Source of the DNA: CAZSHG01 sp964606695 [NCBI: uncultured bacterium] | GTDB taxonomy: Bacteria; UBP14; UBA6098 | Length of the DNA stretch: 64,000 bases | NCBI GenBank assembly: GCA_964606695.1 | Contig: CAZSHG010000003.1 | Coordinates: forward strand, 109,913-173,912 | Direction of reading: 5' to 3' | Part shown: positions 43,220 to 53,300 of the stretch, in pieces | How positions within the stretch are numbered: position 1 is the first letter of the stretch | Layout of the letters: every line of letters begins with the position of its first letter | The notes under the pieces: generated by a model | What the model was told of the DNA's origin: nothing | Seen by the model: the letters and a program-made list of their open reading frames with translations, nothing else | The model's database searches: none | Translations under genes and position numbers: made by a program

Positions 43220-44277
43220 TGTCCAAGGAGTTTATCAAAGGAAATGAAGCTATAGTCAAAGGCGCACTGCTTGCTGGTTCGCGTTGTTATTTCGGTTACC
43301 CGATAACACCGGCTAGCGAGATAGCTCACGGCGCGGCGGCGTTTTACCCCTTATTGGGAAGGACTTTCCTGCAGGCCGAGAGCGAGATAGCGTCCGTTCA
43401 GATGTGTTATGGCGCGGGGGGCACAGGTGCACGCGTTCTCACTGCTTCCAGCGGCCCGGGAATCAGCTTAAAGCTGGAAGGTATCAGCTATGCCGCCGGC
43501 TCCGAGGTTCCTATGGTTATCGCGGATATCACGCGCGGCGGCCCGGGACTGGGGAATATCGCCCCGGAACAGGGAGATTATAATCAGGTAGTCAAAGGCG
43601 GCGGACACGGCAACTACAAAGTTATCGTCCTCGCCCCGAATTGCGCCCAGGAGATGTGCGATCTAACCATGCTCGCCTTCGAGCTTGCGGATAAATATCG
43701 CACGCCGGTGTTCGTCCTGGTCGATGGGTTTATCGGGCAGATGATGGAGCCGGTGGAATTCCCCGATCCCGTGGATTTAGACGAACGCGGGAAAGCGGAC
43801 TGGGCAATCATGGGCGACGCCGAAACAAAAGGGAATTTAATCAACTCGATTTACCTCGAGCCAGAAGAGCTGGAAGAACACAACCGGAAACTCCAGCGTA
43901 AATACGCAAAAATCGAGGATAATGAGGTAAGATTCGAGGATTATAAGCTCGACGATGCGGAAATAGTAGTAACCGGCTTTGGTATCGTCAGCCGTGTTCT
44001 CAAGAGCGCCGTTGACGTCTGCAGGAAAGAAGGAATAAAAGTTGGGCTTCTCAGGCCGATAACTCTCTTCCCCTTCCCCAGAAAGAAATTCGCGGAACTG
44101 GCCGGCAAAGCGAAACATATTCTCGTATCCGAATTGAACAACGGCCAGATGATTATCGACATCAAACTCGCCACCGAATGCGGGGGCGCTAAGATAAGTT
44201 CATATAATAGAATGGGTGGCGTCGTTCCCTCCGTCGAGGAGCTGGTTGGCGCAATAAAAAAGATCGCAAAGGAATAG
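43219..44277 (+). CDS. 2-oxoacid:ferredoxin oxidoreductase, alpha subunit (VorB-like)
   Basis: A 352-residue subunit with the pyrimidine-binding TPP domain and domain [35 protein letters not shown] is typical of the 3-methyl-2-oxobutanoate (VorB) and 2-oxoglutarate (KorA) types. [21 protein letters not shown] and [17 protein letters not shown] are family blocks. The short length without an N-terminal gamma fusion points to the VorB type, oxidising branched-chain 2-oxoacids to acyl-CoA, or making them reductively. Substrate choice between VOR and KOR is uncertain. Confidence 0.93.
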   Translation: MSKEFIKGNEAIVKGALLAGSRCYFGYPITPASEIAHGAAAFYPLLGRTFLQAESEIASVQMCYGAGGTGARVLTASSGPGISLKLEGISYAAGSEVPMVIADITRGGPGLGNIAPEQGDYNQVVKGGGHGNYKVIVLAPNCAQEMCDLTMLAFELADKYRTPVFVLVDGFIGQMMEPVEFPDPVDLDERGKADWAIMGDAETKGNLINSIYLEPEELEEHNRKLQRKYAKIEDNEVRFEDYKLDDAEIVVTGFGIVSRVLKSAVDVCRKEGIKVGLLRPITLFPFPRKKFAELAGKAKHILVSELNNGQMIIDIKLATECGGAKISSYNRMGGVVPSVEELVGAIKKIAKE

Positions 44278-45711
44278 GTGATAGATATGGCTAAAGACGT
44301 TCTCAGGAAACCCACCGGCTTTATGGACACTTATGTGTTTAAGCCCGGTGCGGACCAGAAAAACACGCATTATTGCCCGGGGTGTGGCCACGGTATCCTG
44401 CACAAGTTAATCGCCGAAGCACTCGAAGACTTCGACGTTTCCGACAGGACTATTATGGTCTCTCCTGTAGGTTGTTCGGTATTCGTATATTATTATTTTG
44501 CGACCGGAAATATCCAGGTGGCTCACGGAAGAGCGCCTGCGGTAGCTACCGGACTCAAACGAGCAAATCCAGATAGCATTATTATAAGCTATCAGGGCGA
44601 TGGCGACCTGGCGGCAATCGGCGGGAATAATATTCTCCAGTCGGCGAATAGGGGCGAAAATATCACCGTCTTCTTTGTCAATAACGCGATATATGGAATG
44701 ACGGGCGGGCAGATGGCGCCCACGACTCTTATCGGCCAGAAGACAATGACGTCGCCATACGGGAGATCGGTTCAGAACGAGGGTTATCCAATAAAGATGT
44801 CGGAACTACTCTCGACTCTCGAAACAACTACGTTCATCGAAAGAACTTCGGTGCACGACTCCAAACATATCGCGCGAACCCGTAAGGCGGTTCGGAAGGC
44901 TATTAAATGCCAGATAGACGGCAAGGGATTCAGTATGGTCGAGGTTCTCTCGATGTGCCCGAGTGGTTGGAAAACTACGCCGGAATTGGCCCCGAAGTGG
45001 ATCGAAGAGAAAATGCTGAAGTATTATACTCTCGGCAACTACAAAGACCTTACGGAAGAACGCGAGAGTTACCTTCCGGAAAAAGTCGTTCTTTCGAAAG
45101 ACGAGATCAAAGATAAACTCGGATTGAAAAAGGAACGCCTTTTCAGGGAAAAAAGCATGAATGACGTCGAAGAGAATTACCGCAATCCAGAAATCAAGAT
45201 AGCGGGATTTGGCGGTCAGGGCGTCTTGCTTCTCGGACAGGTTCTCGCGGAATCCGGTATGAGACACGGATGGAATGTCAGCTGGATACCGAGTTACGGC
45301 CCCGAAATGCGCGGCGGAACCGCTAACTGTCAGGTTCATATCGATGGGGGAACGATTGGCGCGCCGGTCGTTGACCACCCCACTATCTTGGTAGCCCTGA
45401 ACAAACCGTCGTTCGATAAGTTCGAACCGACAGTGCAACCGGGGGGCATTATTTTCTATAACACATCCATGATAGACAGGAAACCCGGTCGCGATGATAT
45501 CGAAGCTATTGGAATTCCTTTCAGCGATATCGGCGACGAGGTCGGCAGTTTGAAGGTCGCTAATATGGTTGCGTTTGGAGCAATCGCGGCTAAGACAAAA
45601 TTGTTCGATAAGGACATTATCCTCGATGCGCTTAACGAAGCTGTCAAACACAAGAAATTCATCCCGATGAATATCGAGGCTATCGAACGCGGCATGGCGG
45701 AAATTAAATAA
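44278..45711 (+). CDS. 2-oxoacid:ferredoxin oxidoreductase, fused beta (TPP) and gamma subunits
   Basis: A 477-residue fusion. Residues 1-260 are the beta subunit: HYCPGCGHGILHKLIAEAL, then the TPP-Mg2+ motif YQGDGDLAAIGGNNILQ ... NN-A-I-Y-G-M-T-G-G-Q. After a charged linker, residues about 305-477 are the gamma subunit starting IKIAGFGGQGVLLLGQVLAE. In many organisms these are separate genes. The GTG at 44278 directly follows the alpha stop; an ATG at 44287 behind AGGTG is an equally good start. A double terminator follows. Confidence 0.93.
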   Translation: MIDMAKDVLRKPTGFMDTYVFKPGADQKNTHYCPGCGHGILHKLIAEALEDFDVSDRTIMVSPVGCSVFVYYYFATGNIQVAHGRAPAVATGLKRANPDSIIISYQGDGDLAAIGGNNILQSANRGENITVFFVNNAIYGMTGGQMAPTTLIGQKTMTSPYGRSVQNEGYPIKMSELLSTLETTTFIERTSVHDSKHIARTRKAVRKAIKCQIDGKGFSMVEVLSMCPSGWKTTPELAPKWIEEKMLKYYTLGNYKDLTEERESYLPEKVVLSKDEIKDKLGLKKERLFREKSMNDVEENYRNPEIKIAGFGGQGVLLLGQVLAESGMRHGWNVSWIPSYGPEMRGGTANCQVHIDGGTIGAPVVDHPTILVALNKPSFDKFEPTVQPGGIIFYNTSMIDRKPGRDDIEAIGIPFSDIGDEVGSLKVANMVAFGAIAAKTKLFDKDIILDALNEAVKHKKFIPMNIEAIERGMAEIK

Positions 45712-45733
45712 ACCGCCTGTATATTCGGCAGTG

Positions 45734-45765
45734 AAACCGCCCCTATTTCGGGGCGGTTTTATTTT
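45734..45765 (+). terminator. Intrinsic terminator of the oxidoreductase operon
   Basis: AAACCGCCCC-tatttc-GGGGCGGTTT followed by TATTTT. Confidence 0.9.
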
Positions 45766-45783
45766 GGGGCATTTTAGCTAACT

Positions 45784-45815
45784 AAAAAACCCTCCCTGGA
45801 AAGGGAGGGTTTTTT
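45784..45815. terminator. Bidirectional intrinsic terminator between convergent operons
   Basis: AAAAAACCCTCCC-TGGAAA-GGGAGGGTTTTTT, a perfect 13-bp stem with T runs on both strands, serving the plus oxidoreductase operon and the minus surface-protein gene that ends at 45834. Confidence 0.92.
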
Positions 45816-45833
45816 CGCGTATTTCCGCCGTTT

Positions 45834-48800
45834 CTATGGTAGATGCGGTCTGGCGGAAATCTTCGTTACTATACACCTCGTATGAGTCGGGTTTGTGCTT
45901 TTAGTCGGCGTAATGAATTGTAACCAGAGCATTTCGGTGTTGCTTCCGGTGGGATCGTCGATATTCTCTCCGCCGGGACCGAAGATTCTTCCCGGAGTAT
46001 TTTCCGCCCAGGTCAGGGTGTAGTCTATGTAATCGCTACCCCTTTCCCAGACAACGGGAGGTTCGGGATCGTCGTTGAACTGCGCCATAAGCACAAATCT
46101 GTCGAGGTCTTCCCAGAAGGAAGGCGTCCAATGCGGGTCGAGAATCCAACTGTCGGAGGTGTCGTAAATGGCGTCGATATTCAGGCCGAGGTCGACGTTA
46201 ATAGTCGAGAGGTTATAGACCTTGATCGAATCCTGAATAGGCATCGTGAATACCTCGCCAACGTTGACACTGTCGCCGTCATTAACCAGCCATACGACCG
46301 AATCCTCGGGATAGACATCGTGCGAGCCGAGTTCGATATCGAGCGTAACTTCGATAGCGTCGTAGAACGCGGTTATAGTGTCCACGCTTGTTATATTGTA
46401 GTTAATAATCGTATCGAATTCGGCCGTTTCCCAGTTGGTGAATATGTATAGTGAGTCGTAATATCCGACGGTATCGTATGCTGAAACCCCAAGCTGGACG
46501 TCTGCGCCGTCCAGTGCCCAGAAGGGCATTGATTCGACGTCGTAATACCATGTGCCATCTACGAGTATATTCCCGTGATCCTGGAGGGGATCCTTTTCGA
46601 CCAGGCAGAGATAATACCTATCGTAGAGGGCGACAATTGAGTCCGAAGCATGGACGGGGCCATAAGCCGCATGAACCGGGTTAGCGTCGCCATCGCTCCA
46701 TTGATCGAAGTAGTATTTCACGAAGTCGCCCGAGTCGGGATCGGAAACCTCGAAATCGTGAGTCGTGCCGTCGGCCCACCATAAGTCCTGGCGAACGGAT
46801 GCCGGGCCGGTTTCGGTAGTGGCATCGTAGGTGAGGCTTCCCAGCGTATCTTCCGGCGGATATTTTTCGAGAATGATATGCCAGTATTCGTAGTAATCGG
46901 CATAGAAAATTGTATCCGTATCGGGCGAAACCGTTCTATCGATAGTCGAACCGTGGTCGTCGCGCCACCAATTCCATATATATTTATGGTCGTAAGTAGA
47001 ATCGGCGAAGCTGACCTCGATATCGTGCGAGCTTCCACGCACCCAGATATCGGTGTATGTTCCGGTGAAGAACGTGTCGCCGTCAACCAGTATCCATCCT
47101 GGAGTATCGTGCGCCGGGGTCTTGATTATATCGACATTAACAGCTTCCGCGAAGTTAGCCGTAATTTCGTAAGGCGCGTCCATTTCGACGAAAGTGGATT
47201 CGGAATAAACGTCCTCGATTACAGCCCCAGCGCCGGCGTCCGTCCATTCGATGAAGATATAGGGCACACTTCCGTCGTAAACGACATCGTCTGTGATAAG
47301 AGTTGCGCTATCGCCGTCGCTATACCAATCCTCGACACCCAGCGTGTCCGGATCGATTCCGCCTGGCAAGCCGGTATGTAAGAGCGTTAGATAATACTGG
47401 TCGTCATACAACCATTCGATGTTGCCGCTTGCGGTCATATCGAATTCGACTATTGAGCTATCTCCAGTAAGAGGCACCACGGTGCCGTCGCCGCTCCATC
47501 CGGTAAGGACGTGGCGTTCATCCGCCGTTTCATAAACGGTATCGTTGGCTGTAGCGACTATATGTCTTCCAAGGGGATGATATGTCGTTCCTATTGGAGG
47601 ATCGGCATCGCTGTATCCGGGCGCGACCACTGTTAGCGATACGACGTCGTCGTCCCATAGCCATTCGATTCCGGAAGACATCGTCAACATAATATCGATA
47701 CTGTCCTCATAACCGAAGGCCGGGACATTACCGAAACCGTTATAGCCGACGCAGTAGTAAGAGCCGTCCGGGCTATTGACGAACGCGGATATCAGAGTAG
47801 ATGACGGGTAATAATGAATGCCCACCGGTGGCTCGGGAGATCCGAGTCCCATCGGATTCATCACGATGAAAGCGACTTCGTCTCGATCGTCCCACTGCCA
47901 TGTAATCTCGCTGAACTGGTTAAGAGTGAAACTGGTCCAGTTCGTATCGCCCGTTGCCGGGACGTCTCCAGAGCCGGTCCATCCCGTGCAATAGTGAATT
48001 CCATCGGGTGTTTCGACGTAGGCGGTTATATCCGTGCCTTCCGGATATACGTGCATACCCACAGGAGGTAGCGGGTCGCCGTAGTGGCTGAATACCCATA
48101 GAGTATCCAACGGTCCCGTCCATTCGAGCCACTGCCAGTCGATGAATGTAGGTTCGGTAAGAGTAAAATGGATGCTATCGGCGCTTGTCGGGACGACATC
48201 GCCCCAGCCGTCGTAACCCAGGCACCACCAGTCTCCGTCCGGGTTGCTTTCCACGAATGCATCGACTTCGTCCAGGTATGGATACCAGTGAATACCGACG
48301 GTCGGGTTAGGCGGCCCATAGGCGGCGGGCGTGGATGCGATCTGGAGCGGCATCAGCGTGTCGCCGTCCCATATCCAAACCAGCCAGCCGTTGTCGTCGA
48401 GGAGAACAGACACTTCATTGGAATCTCCGCCCGCCGGGACAACGTCGCCGTCACCCATCCAGCCGGTGCAGTAATGCCATTCTCCGCCTTCGTAAGTGCT
48501 GTCTTCGACGCTACATATTATTTCCGTGCCGCATGGAACAACCCACATACCATCGGGCATCGGGTGGCCGTAAGGGCTGAACACCCAGATCGTGCATAGA
48601 TCGGTGGAGGTTGGAACCCAATCCCATTCTATCGAAGAGCAATCGTATATCTCGAACCAATAGTCCAGACCCGATCCTGATGGTGCGGAACCTGTGCCGA
48701 TAAAGCCGGCTAGAATATAACCCGAAACGCCGGTCGTATCCATCGATCCGGTAACGGTATCGCCCTCGGTGAACCAGTAACTTCCAACGCCCGGCGTCGG

Positions 48801-50234
48801 TGTTCCTTCGCCGTCGGGGTTGGTAATGTCGAACTTGAATTCATGGTGGAAGATAGCGGTAAATACCGAATCCGATTCTATCGTAACCGATCTCGCTGTA
48901 TCGGTTATTGCTGGCGCGTCCTCCCAGTAATCGAAAATCCACATTTCGCACGATGAGATAACAACCGTGTCGTTGACCGCGATATCGTGAGTCGAAAGTT
49001 CGAACCAGTTCGTGCTATAGGGGCTTTCATACCAGGTTCCATCGACGCTGACCGAGTCTCCGAAATTCGTTTGAACCGTGACAGCGTTTCCGGCGGCCAG
49101 GTAATGAATCGTGTCCGTGAAGAAAGCCGAGATGTCGTGGAACCTCGTCGAGTCGGTAGCTATAGCCCTTCTGATAGGCGTTCCGGTAGTAGAATCGATG
49201 AACTCGATTAGCGATCCGTAATCCGACCATTCGCTCCACGAGGTGAATAGTCCGGATTCGAGATGGCCGGGGCCGAATTGGTCGTGGTTTATGGTTTCGA
49301 CCGTGTGAGTAGCATCGGTTCCATCGAGCACGATAACCGGTTTTAGTTGATGCCAATACCATACATCGTAATCGGTAACCGCGCCGTCTATTGTCCAGAG
49401 GGTATCGTCGGTGGGCGTATTTACCGCCCATCTTTCCTCGGCATCGGAAGCCGAGGATAATCTGGTCATCTCCGCTTCGGTATTGGGCACGCACCACACC
49501 TGTGCGCAAGAACCCTCCCAGAGATCGACTGTAGTGGGTGTTACCGGATCGTCCTGATAGAACTGCAATGTTGCATAGTTCCCTGCGTCGGTGGGAAGTC
49601 CGGGCGCTACCGTCCATACGCAGAACTCTATTACGTAATTGACGATAGTCGAATCCTGATCCATCCAGGGATCGCTCCAGGGCGCTTCGTTTCTGGCCTT
49701 ATCCTGCGCTCTCAATCTGAAATGATAAACCTCACCGGGGAGAACGTCCAACGGGGTTTCAGGGCCGAAAGTCGCTATCGTATCTTCGGTATCAATTAAC
49801 CAATCAGTCCAGGCTCCGGCGGCACCCACTTTGTATTGAATGTCGTAGTTCCAGACGCCCCATCCCTGGCCGTCCTCGATAGTCGTATCTATCGCGGCCC
49901 AGCGCAACTCGAAACTCGTGTCGGGAGAATACTCGATCATGACTGTAAACCAGCTGTATGGGTATCGAAGGTCGAGATCGATTTTTCTGAATCCGGGATA
50001 GAAATCGTAGCTCGTGCTGGAAGTCGGCCCGTCGATCACGGGAGTCGGCTGGCCGACACACGAGGACAAACGATAATTCGTGGAGGTTACATCGTCGCCC
50101 TCGTTACCTCCGCTTTCGATAACCTTCCACTGAAGATTATAGCTTGCGGATGAGCCATATTGGGCGAAAACCGTTGGAGCGACTGTAATAAGAACAATCG
50201 CAGTAATTATCAAAGCTCGCACCGAGAGTTTCAT
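45834..50234 (-). CDS. Secreted protein with about 10 divergent InlB-type repeats
   Basis: ATG 50234 is chosen because AAGGAG lies 8 bases upstream and a signal peptide follows (ALIITAIVLITVAPTVFAQ). The frame is open further upstream but without signals. The 1466-residue protein has an N-terminal beta region with fibronectin-like features (about 25-400). Then come about 10 repeats of 65-75 residues of the divergent InlB B-repeat type, cores such as PPVGxHxYPxGTxIxA, HYCTGWTGSGDVP and a closing I-x-W-x-W-D-D (about 470-1300). The C-terminal part is beta-rich and lacks the FlgD/gliding-type signal of the 3286-residue protein. A surface-exposed adhesive or structural role is inferred. Confidence 0.75.
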   Translation of the reverse strand: MKLSVRALIITAIVLITVAPTVFAQYGSSASYNLQWKVIESGGNEGDDVTSTNYRLSSCVGQPTPVIDGPTSSTSYDFYPGFRKIDLDLRYPYSWFTVMIEYSPDTSFELRWAAIDTTIEDGQGWGVWNYDIQYKVGAAGAWTDWLIDTEDTIATFGPETPLDVLPGEVYHFRLRAQDKARNEAPWSDPWMDQDSTIVNYVIEFCVWTVAPGLPTDAGNYATLQFYQDDPVTPTTVDLWEGSCAQVWCVPNTEAEMTRLSSASDAEERWAVNTPTDDTLWTIDGAVTDYDVWYWHQLKPVIVLDGTDATHTVETINHDQFGPGHLESGLFTSWSEWSDYGSLIEFIDSTTGTPIRRAIATDSTRFHDISAFFTDTIHYLAAGNAVTVQTNFGDSVSVDGTWYESPYSTNWFELSTHDIAVNDTVVISSCEMWIFDYWEDAPAITDTARSVTIESDSVFTAIFHHEFKFDITNPDGEGTPTPGVGSYWFTEGDTVTGSMDTTGVSGYILAGFIGTGSAPSGSGLDYWFEIYDCSSIEWDWVPTSTDLCTIWVFSPYGHPMPDGMWVVPCGTEIICSVEDSTYEGGEWHYCTGWMGDGDVVPAGGDSNEVSVLLDDNGWLVWIWDGDTLMPLQIASTPAAYGPPNPTVGIHWYPYLDEVDAFVESNPDGDWWCLGYDGWGDVVPTSADSIHFTLTEPTFIDWQWLEWTGPLDTLWVFSHYGDPLPPVGMHVYPEGTDITAYVETPDGIHYCTGWTGSGDVPATGDTNWTSFTLNQFSEITWQWDDRDEVAFIVMNPMGLGSPEPPVGIHYYPSSTLISAFVNSPDGSYYCVGYNGFGNVPAFGYEDSIDIMLTMSSGIEWLWDDDVVSLTVVAPGYSDADPPIGTTYHPLGRHIVATANDTVYETADERHVLTGWSGDGTVVPLTGDSSIVEFDMTASGNIEWLYDDQYYLTLLHTGLPGGIDPDTLGVEDWYSDGDSATLITDDVVYDGSVPYIFIEWTDAGAGAVIEDVYSESTFVEMDAPYEITANFAEAVNVDIIKTPAHDTPGWILVDGDTFFTGTYTDIWVRGSSHDIEVSFADSTYDHKYIWNWWRDDHGSTIDRTVSPDTDTIFYADYYEYWHIILEKYPPEDTLGSLTYDATTETGPASVRQDLWWADGTTHDFEVSDPDSGDFVKYYFDQWSDGDANPVHAAYGPVHASDSIVALYDRYYLCLVEKDPLQDHGNILVDGTWYYDVESMPFWALDGADVQLGVSAYDTVGYYDSLYIFTNWETAEFDTIINYNITSVDTITAFYDAIEVTLDIELGSHDVYPEDSVVWLVNDGDSVNVGEVFTMPIQDSIKVYNLSTINVDLGLNIDAIYDTSDSWILDPHWTPSFWEDLDRFVLMAQFNDDPEPPVVWERGSDYIDYTLTWAENTPGRIFGPGGENIDDPTGSNTEMLWLQFITPTKSTNPTHTRCIVTKISARPHLP
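47390..48850 (-). repeat. Tandem InlB-type coding repeats
   Basis: About seven clear units of roughly 210 bases encode alternating strands with PP-V-G, Y-P-x-G and C-x-G-W/Y-x-G-x-G-x-V-P cores. Three more diverged units lie at lower coordinates (to about 46450). Copies differ at many bases, so the expansion is not recent. Confidence 0.65.
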
Positions 50235-50310
50235 GGCGGTGCTCCTTTCTTCTACCTGTATTCTCATCAATTTACTCCTTTTCTTGTAAAATGTCAAATA
50301 GTTTCAAAAG

Positions 50311-50336
50311 GGCGGGAATATCTCCCGCCGTTTTTT
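50311..50336. terminator. Intrinsic terminator between two surface-protein genes
   Basis: GGCGGGA-ATATC-TCCCGCC followed by GTTTTTT on the plus strand and CTTTTG on the minus strand. Positioned just after the minus-strand stop at 50335, it should end that transcript, although the better T tract faces the other way. Confidence 0.6.
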
Positions 50337-53300
50337 ATTGTCGCTTTCCGTTATTGAGGTTATCTTCGTTCGTCGGATCGGCTTCGGGGTGGAGTTGGTA
50401 TATTCTCGGTTTTTGCGGCTGTCCGTCGCCTGTAATTATTTCGCCGTCGGCGGTAACATTTTGTCCTTCCCTATTCTTATATGTTACCTCGCCGGTCATC
50501 TTATCCGAGTATTTATGGATTCCGTTATCGAGAATTTCGACATCGTATCGAACAGGACGGGCGTTATCCCTGCCCTCTTTAATTTCCAGGGCATCGGATA
50601 GATAACCCTCCAACCTTCTTTCCATAACTTCCTCGCGTGTGAACATTGGATAACCAACGGTGGTGAGCGTATCCACCCATTCCGGAGATATCTGAACGCC
50701 ATAAGCGTCGTAGAGCGCCATGGTTTTTTCAGGTGAATTGGTCATTTCATTGAAAGCTTGTTTACTGACTGGCATTTCCGGTTCGCCTATAGCCTTAAAT
50801 GCTTTTTCCCACTGTTCGTATGTTCTGCTTTCAGGACGTTCCGAGAATTCGCGTTTTAAGGCGACGACTTCCGGGGCAGGTTGAGTTGATTCATGTCGTC
50901 CGACATACAGTTCTCCGTTCGTGAAGTAAAGCCCCTCTCCGTCGGTTTGCATATCTGAATCGTTGTGGAGTCCGCGAGCTATCTTCCTGCTGTAGTCTCC
51001 GGCGATAACCTCGGAAGGCAAATTCGCTCCGCCTTCGTATCCCTTTCGTGTCCCGATTGCTATCCAGTTGAATCTCCCGTCGGAATGGCCGCCGTCGCTT
51101 TCGACGACTGTGAATCCATTCTCGTCGGAAGATGCTATATATAGCGGATTACAACCAATGACCGGTGTGATATTAACTATCACCGGGGATTCCGACGATA
51201 TGATTCTGGAGAAATCTTCGTCGTATCGGATATTGGCGGTTCCTGAGGATAATTGCGCCTGTCCGGTAGTCATTACCGAGACATCGGTAGAAACAGTCGT
51301 ATATGCGACTACCGGGTCGTCGTCCGGTTGGGAGATAAGCTGGGTGTACAGGCCGTCGGTGAAATTATTTCCGTGAGTATAAAGTGCGTATCGACCGCCT
51401 TCTATATACGCACCGTAGATTTCGCCGTGAACGTCCATGCCGAAAAGGTCTCCCCATCCACCTGCACCGATATTAATATGAACGTCCATATCATCGGAAT
51501 CCGGCGTCGGTCTTCTACGACCGGATCCCGAACCGGAACTCGTCCAGTAAGCGCCGTAATGCGTGGAGCTGGAATGTCTATATCCAAGACTTCCCCATGC
51601 AGTAGGTGGATTTTCGCTGGATGATCCTCCAAAGACACCACCCCCACGGTCGTATCCGTCATCAAATCTCACCCCGGAAACTCCATAGGTATATGCATAT
51701 CCATAATAAGCATATCCGCCTACCGCTTTTCTTGAATAATAAGTGCCATACCCCGTTCCCTGGTCGCCACTGCTCATATAGCCGTAAACTCCTGAAGCAT
51801 TACTTCCGCCAGTACTTGCGGCACCATAAAGGCCGTATTGCTGGTCGGCTTCATAAGCACGGGCGTTAGTATTGCCATTTACATATTTATACGTTCCGCC
51901 GTCAGTCCACTGGCTCGAACCGCCACCCGCGGTTCCCCAATAAATGCCCGATGTGCCGTTAGATGTCAGGACTTCGCCGGCCGTTCCCTCATCTCCGCCG
52001 ATGTAGATTCTGTCACTCGAAGCCCAGAAAGCCAGGTCGCCGCTACATTCGATACCATAAGTGGTTCCGTATAACCAACCGCCGTAAATGGGTGAAGTCG
52101 CGCCATAGCTTTTACCCCATAAACCATAATCGGGGCCGGAACCCATAACACCGGCATAACCCTGCGAATATCCGCAAACGCCATAAACGTTCGATCCAGA
52201 ATTGGAATTTTCTCCGTAAACTCCAGCGTAATCGGCGACAGTTGTCGAACTAATACCCTGGACACCGTTTTCCGTATCGGAATCTCCTTGCACACCGCAC
52301 ATATTATCATAGGCGAGGTATGCGTGTTCGCCATTTGCGTGATAAAGGTTTGCGGCGGCGAGGGTATTAACTCCACTCGACGATGTAAACCACAAGCCTA
52401 CCCAACCGGATTCGTTATCATATACTCTGAAACCGTCGTATTCTATCGGGCGAATATAGTCGGAATCGTCCTGCCAGAGACCTGAACCACCGGAAGGTGT
52501 TGACCAGGTTGGGTCTCCGGTTCCATTTGAGGTTAGAACTTGTCCCGAACTTCCGGCAGAACCATTAAGATATATTGCTCCATCGATATACAGATGATTC
52601 CATGCCATGTCGGAGTTACCCAGATTGTAGCTCGCATCGGTAGAAGGTTCGATATCGCCATAAAACCCTATCTCGTTGGCACCCTGGTCTTGAAGATACT
52701 CGACGGAACCGAAATATAGCCGGTTATTAGTTTCATTCCATTCGAGATCCGTATGATAGGTGAGATTCGAAGCATCGCTCCAAATAGCAAGACGATTTGT
52801 TGAACCGGAACCGCCTACACCGCCACCACCGGTAATGGGTGCCCAGCTTCCGCCGGAGTTCTTATATTCGACCGTTCCGGCATTATCGCGAATACCGTAG
52901 CCGGTAGAACCTTTTGTATCGTCGAAATTGAGGTAATCGATGGCATATATCTCATTTTCATCCATGTCCAGATGACCCCAAAGGCGCATAGCATCGCCGC
53001 TCCAAACGGAGTTGTCCAGAATAGCTACTGAGGCGTTCCAGCTTGTGTTACCAATAGAAATCCCGTTAGCCATACCCCAGTTTGGACTTATACGCATATT
53101 TTCTACGGGGAAGTCGATAGTGCTTAGTCCGACGGGAAAATAGAGGTCGCCGTTGAGCTCGGTATCGCCTACCACGTCCAGTTTTCGGCCGGGACTGGTC
53201 GTGCCTATGCCGACGTTGCCCGAAACGGCGGAATATTGGTCAGTTCCGCTAATCGTCCAGTCGGAATCGCCGCTACCGGTAGCGTCCACTGCCCAGGAAA

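Noticed and set aside
44806-45651. 281-residue minus-strand frame inside the oxidoreductase gene
   Set aside because: It is fully antisense to strongly conserved coding sequence and has no recognisable domains; it reflects codon bias.
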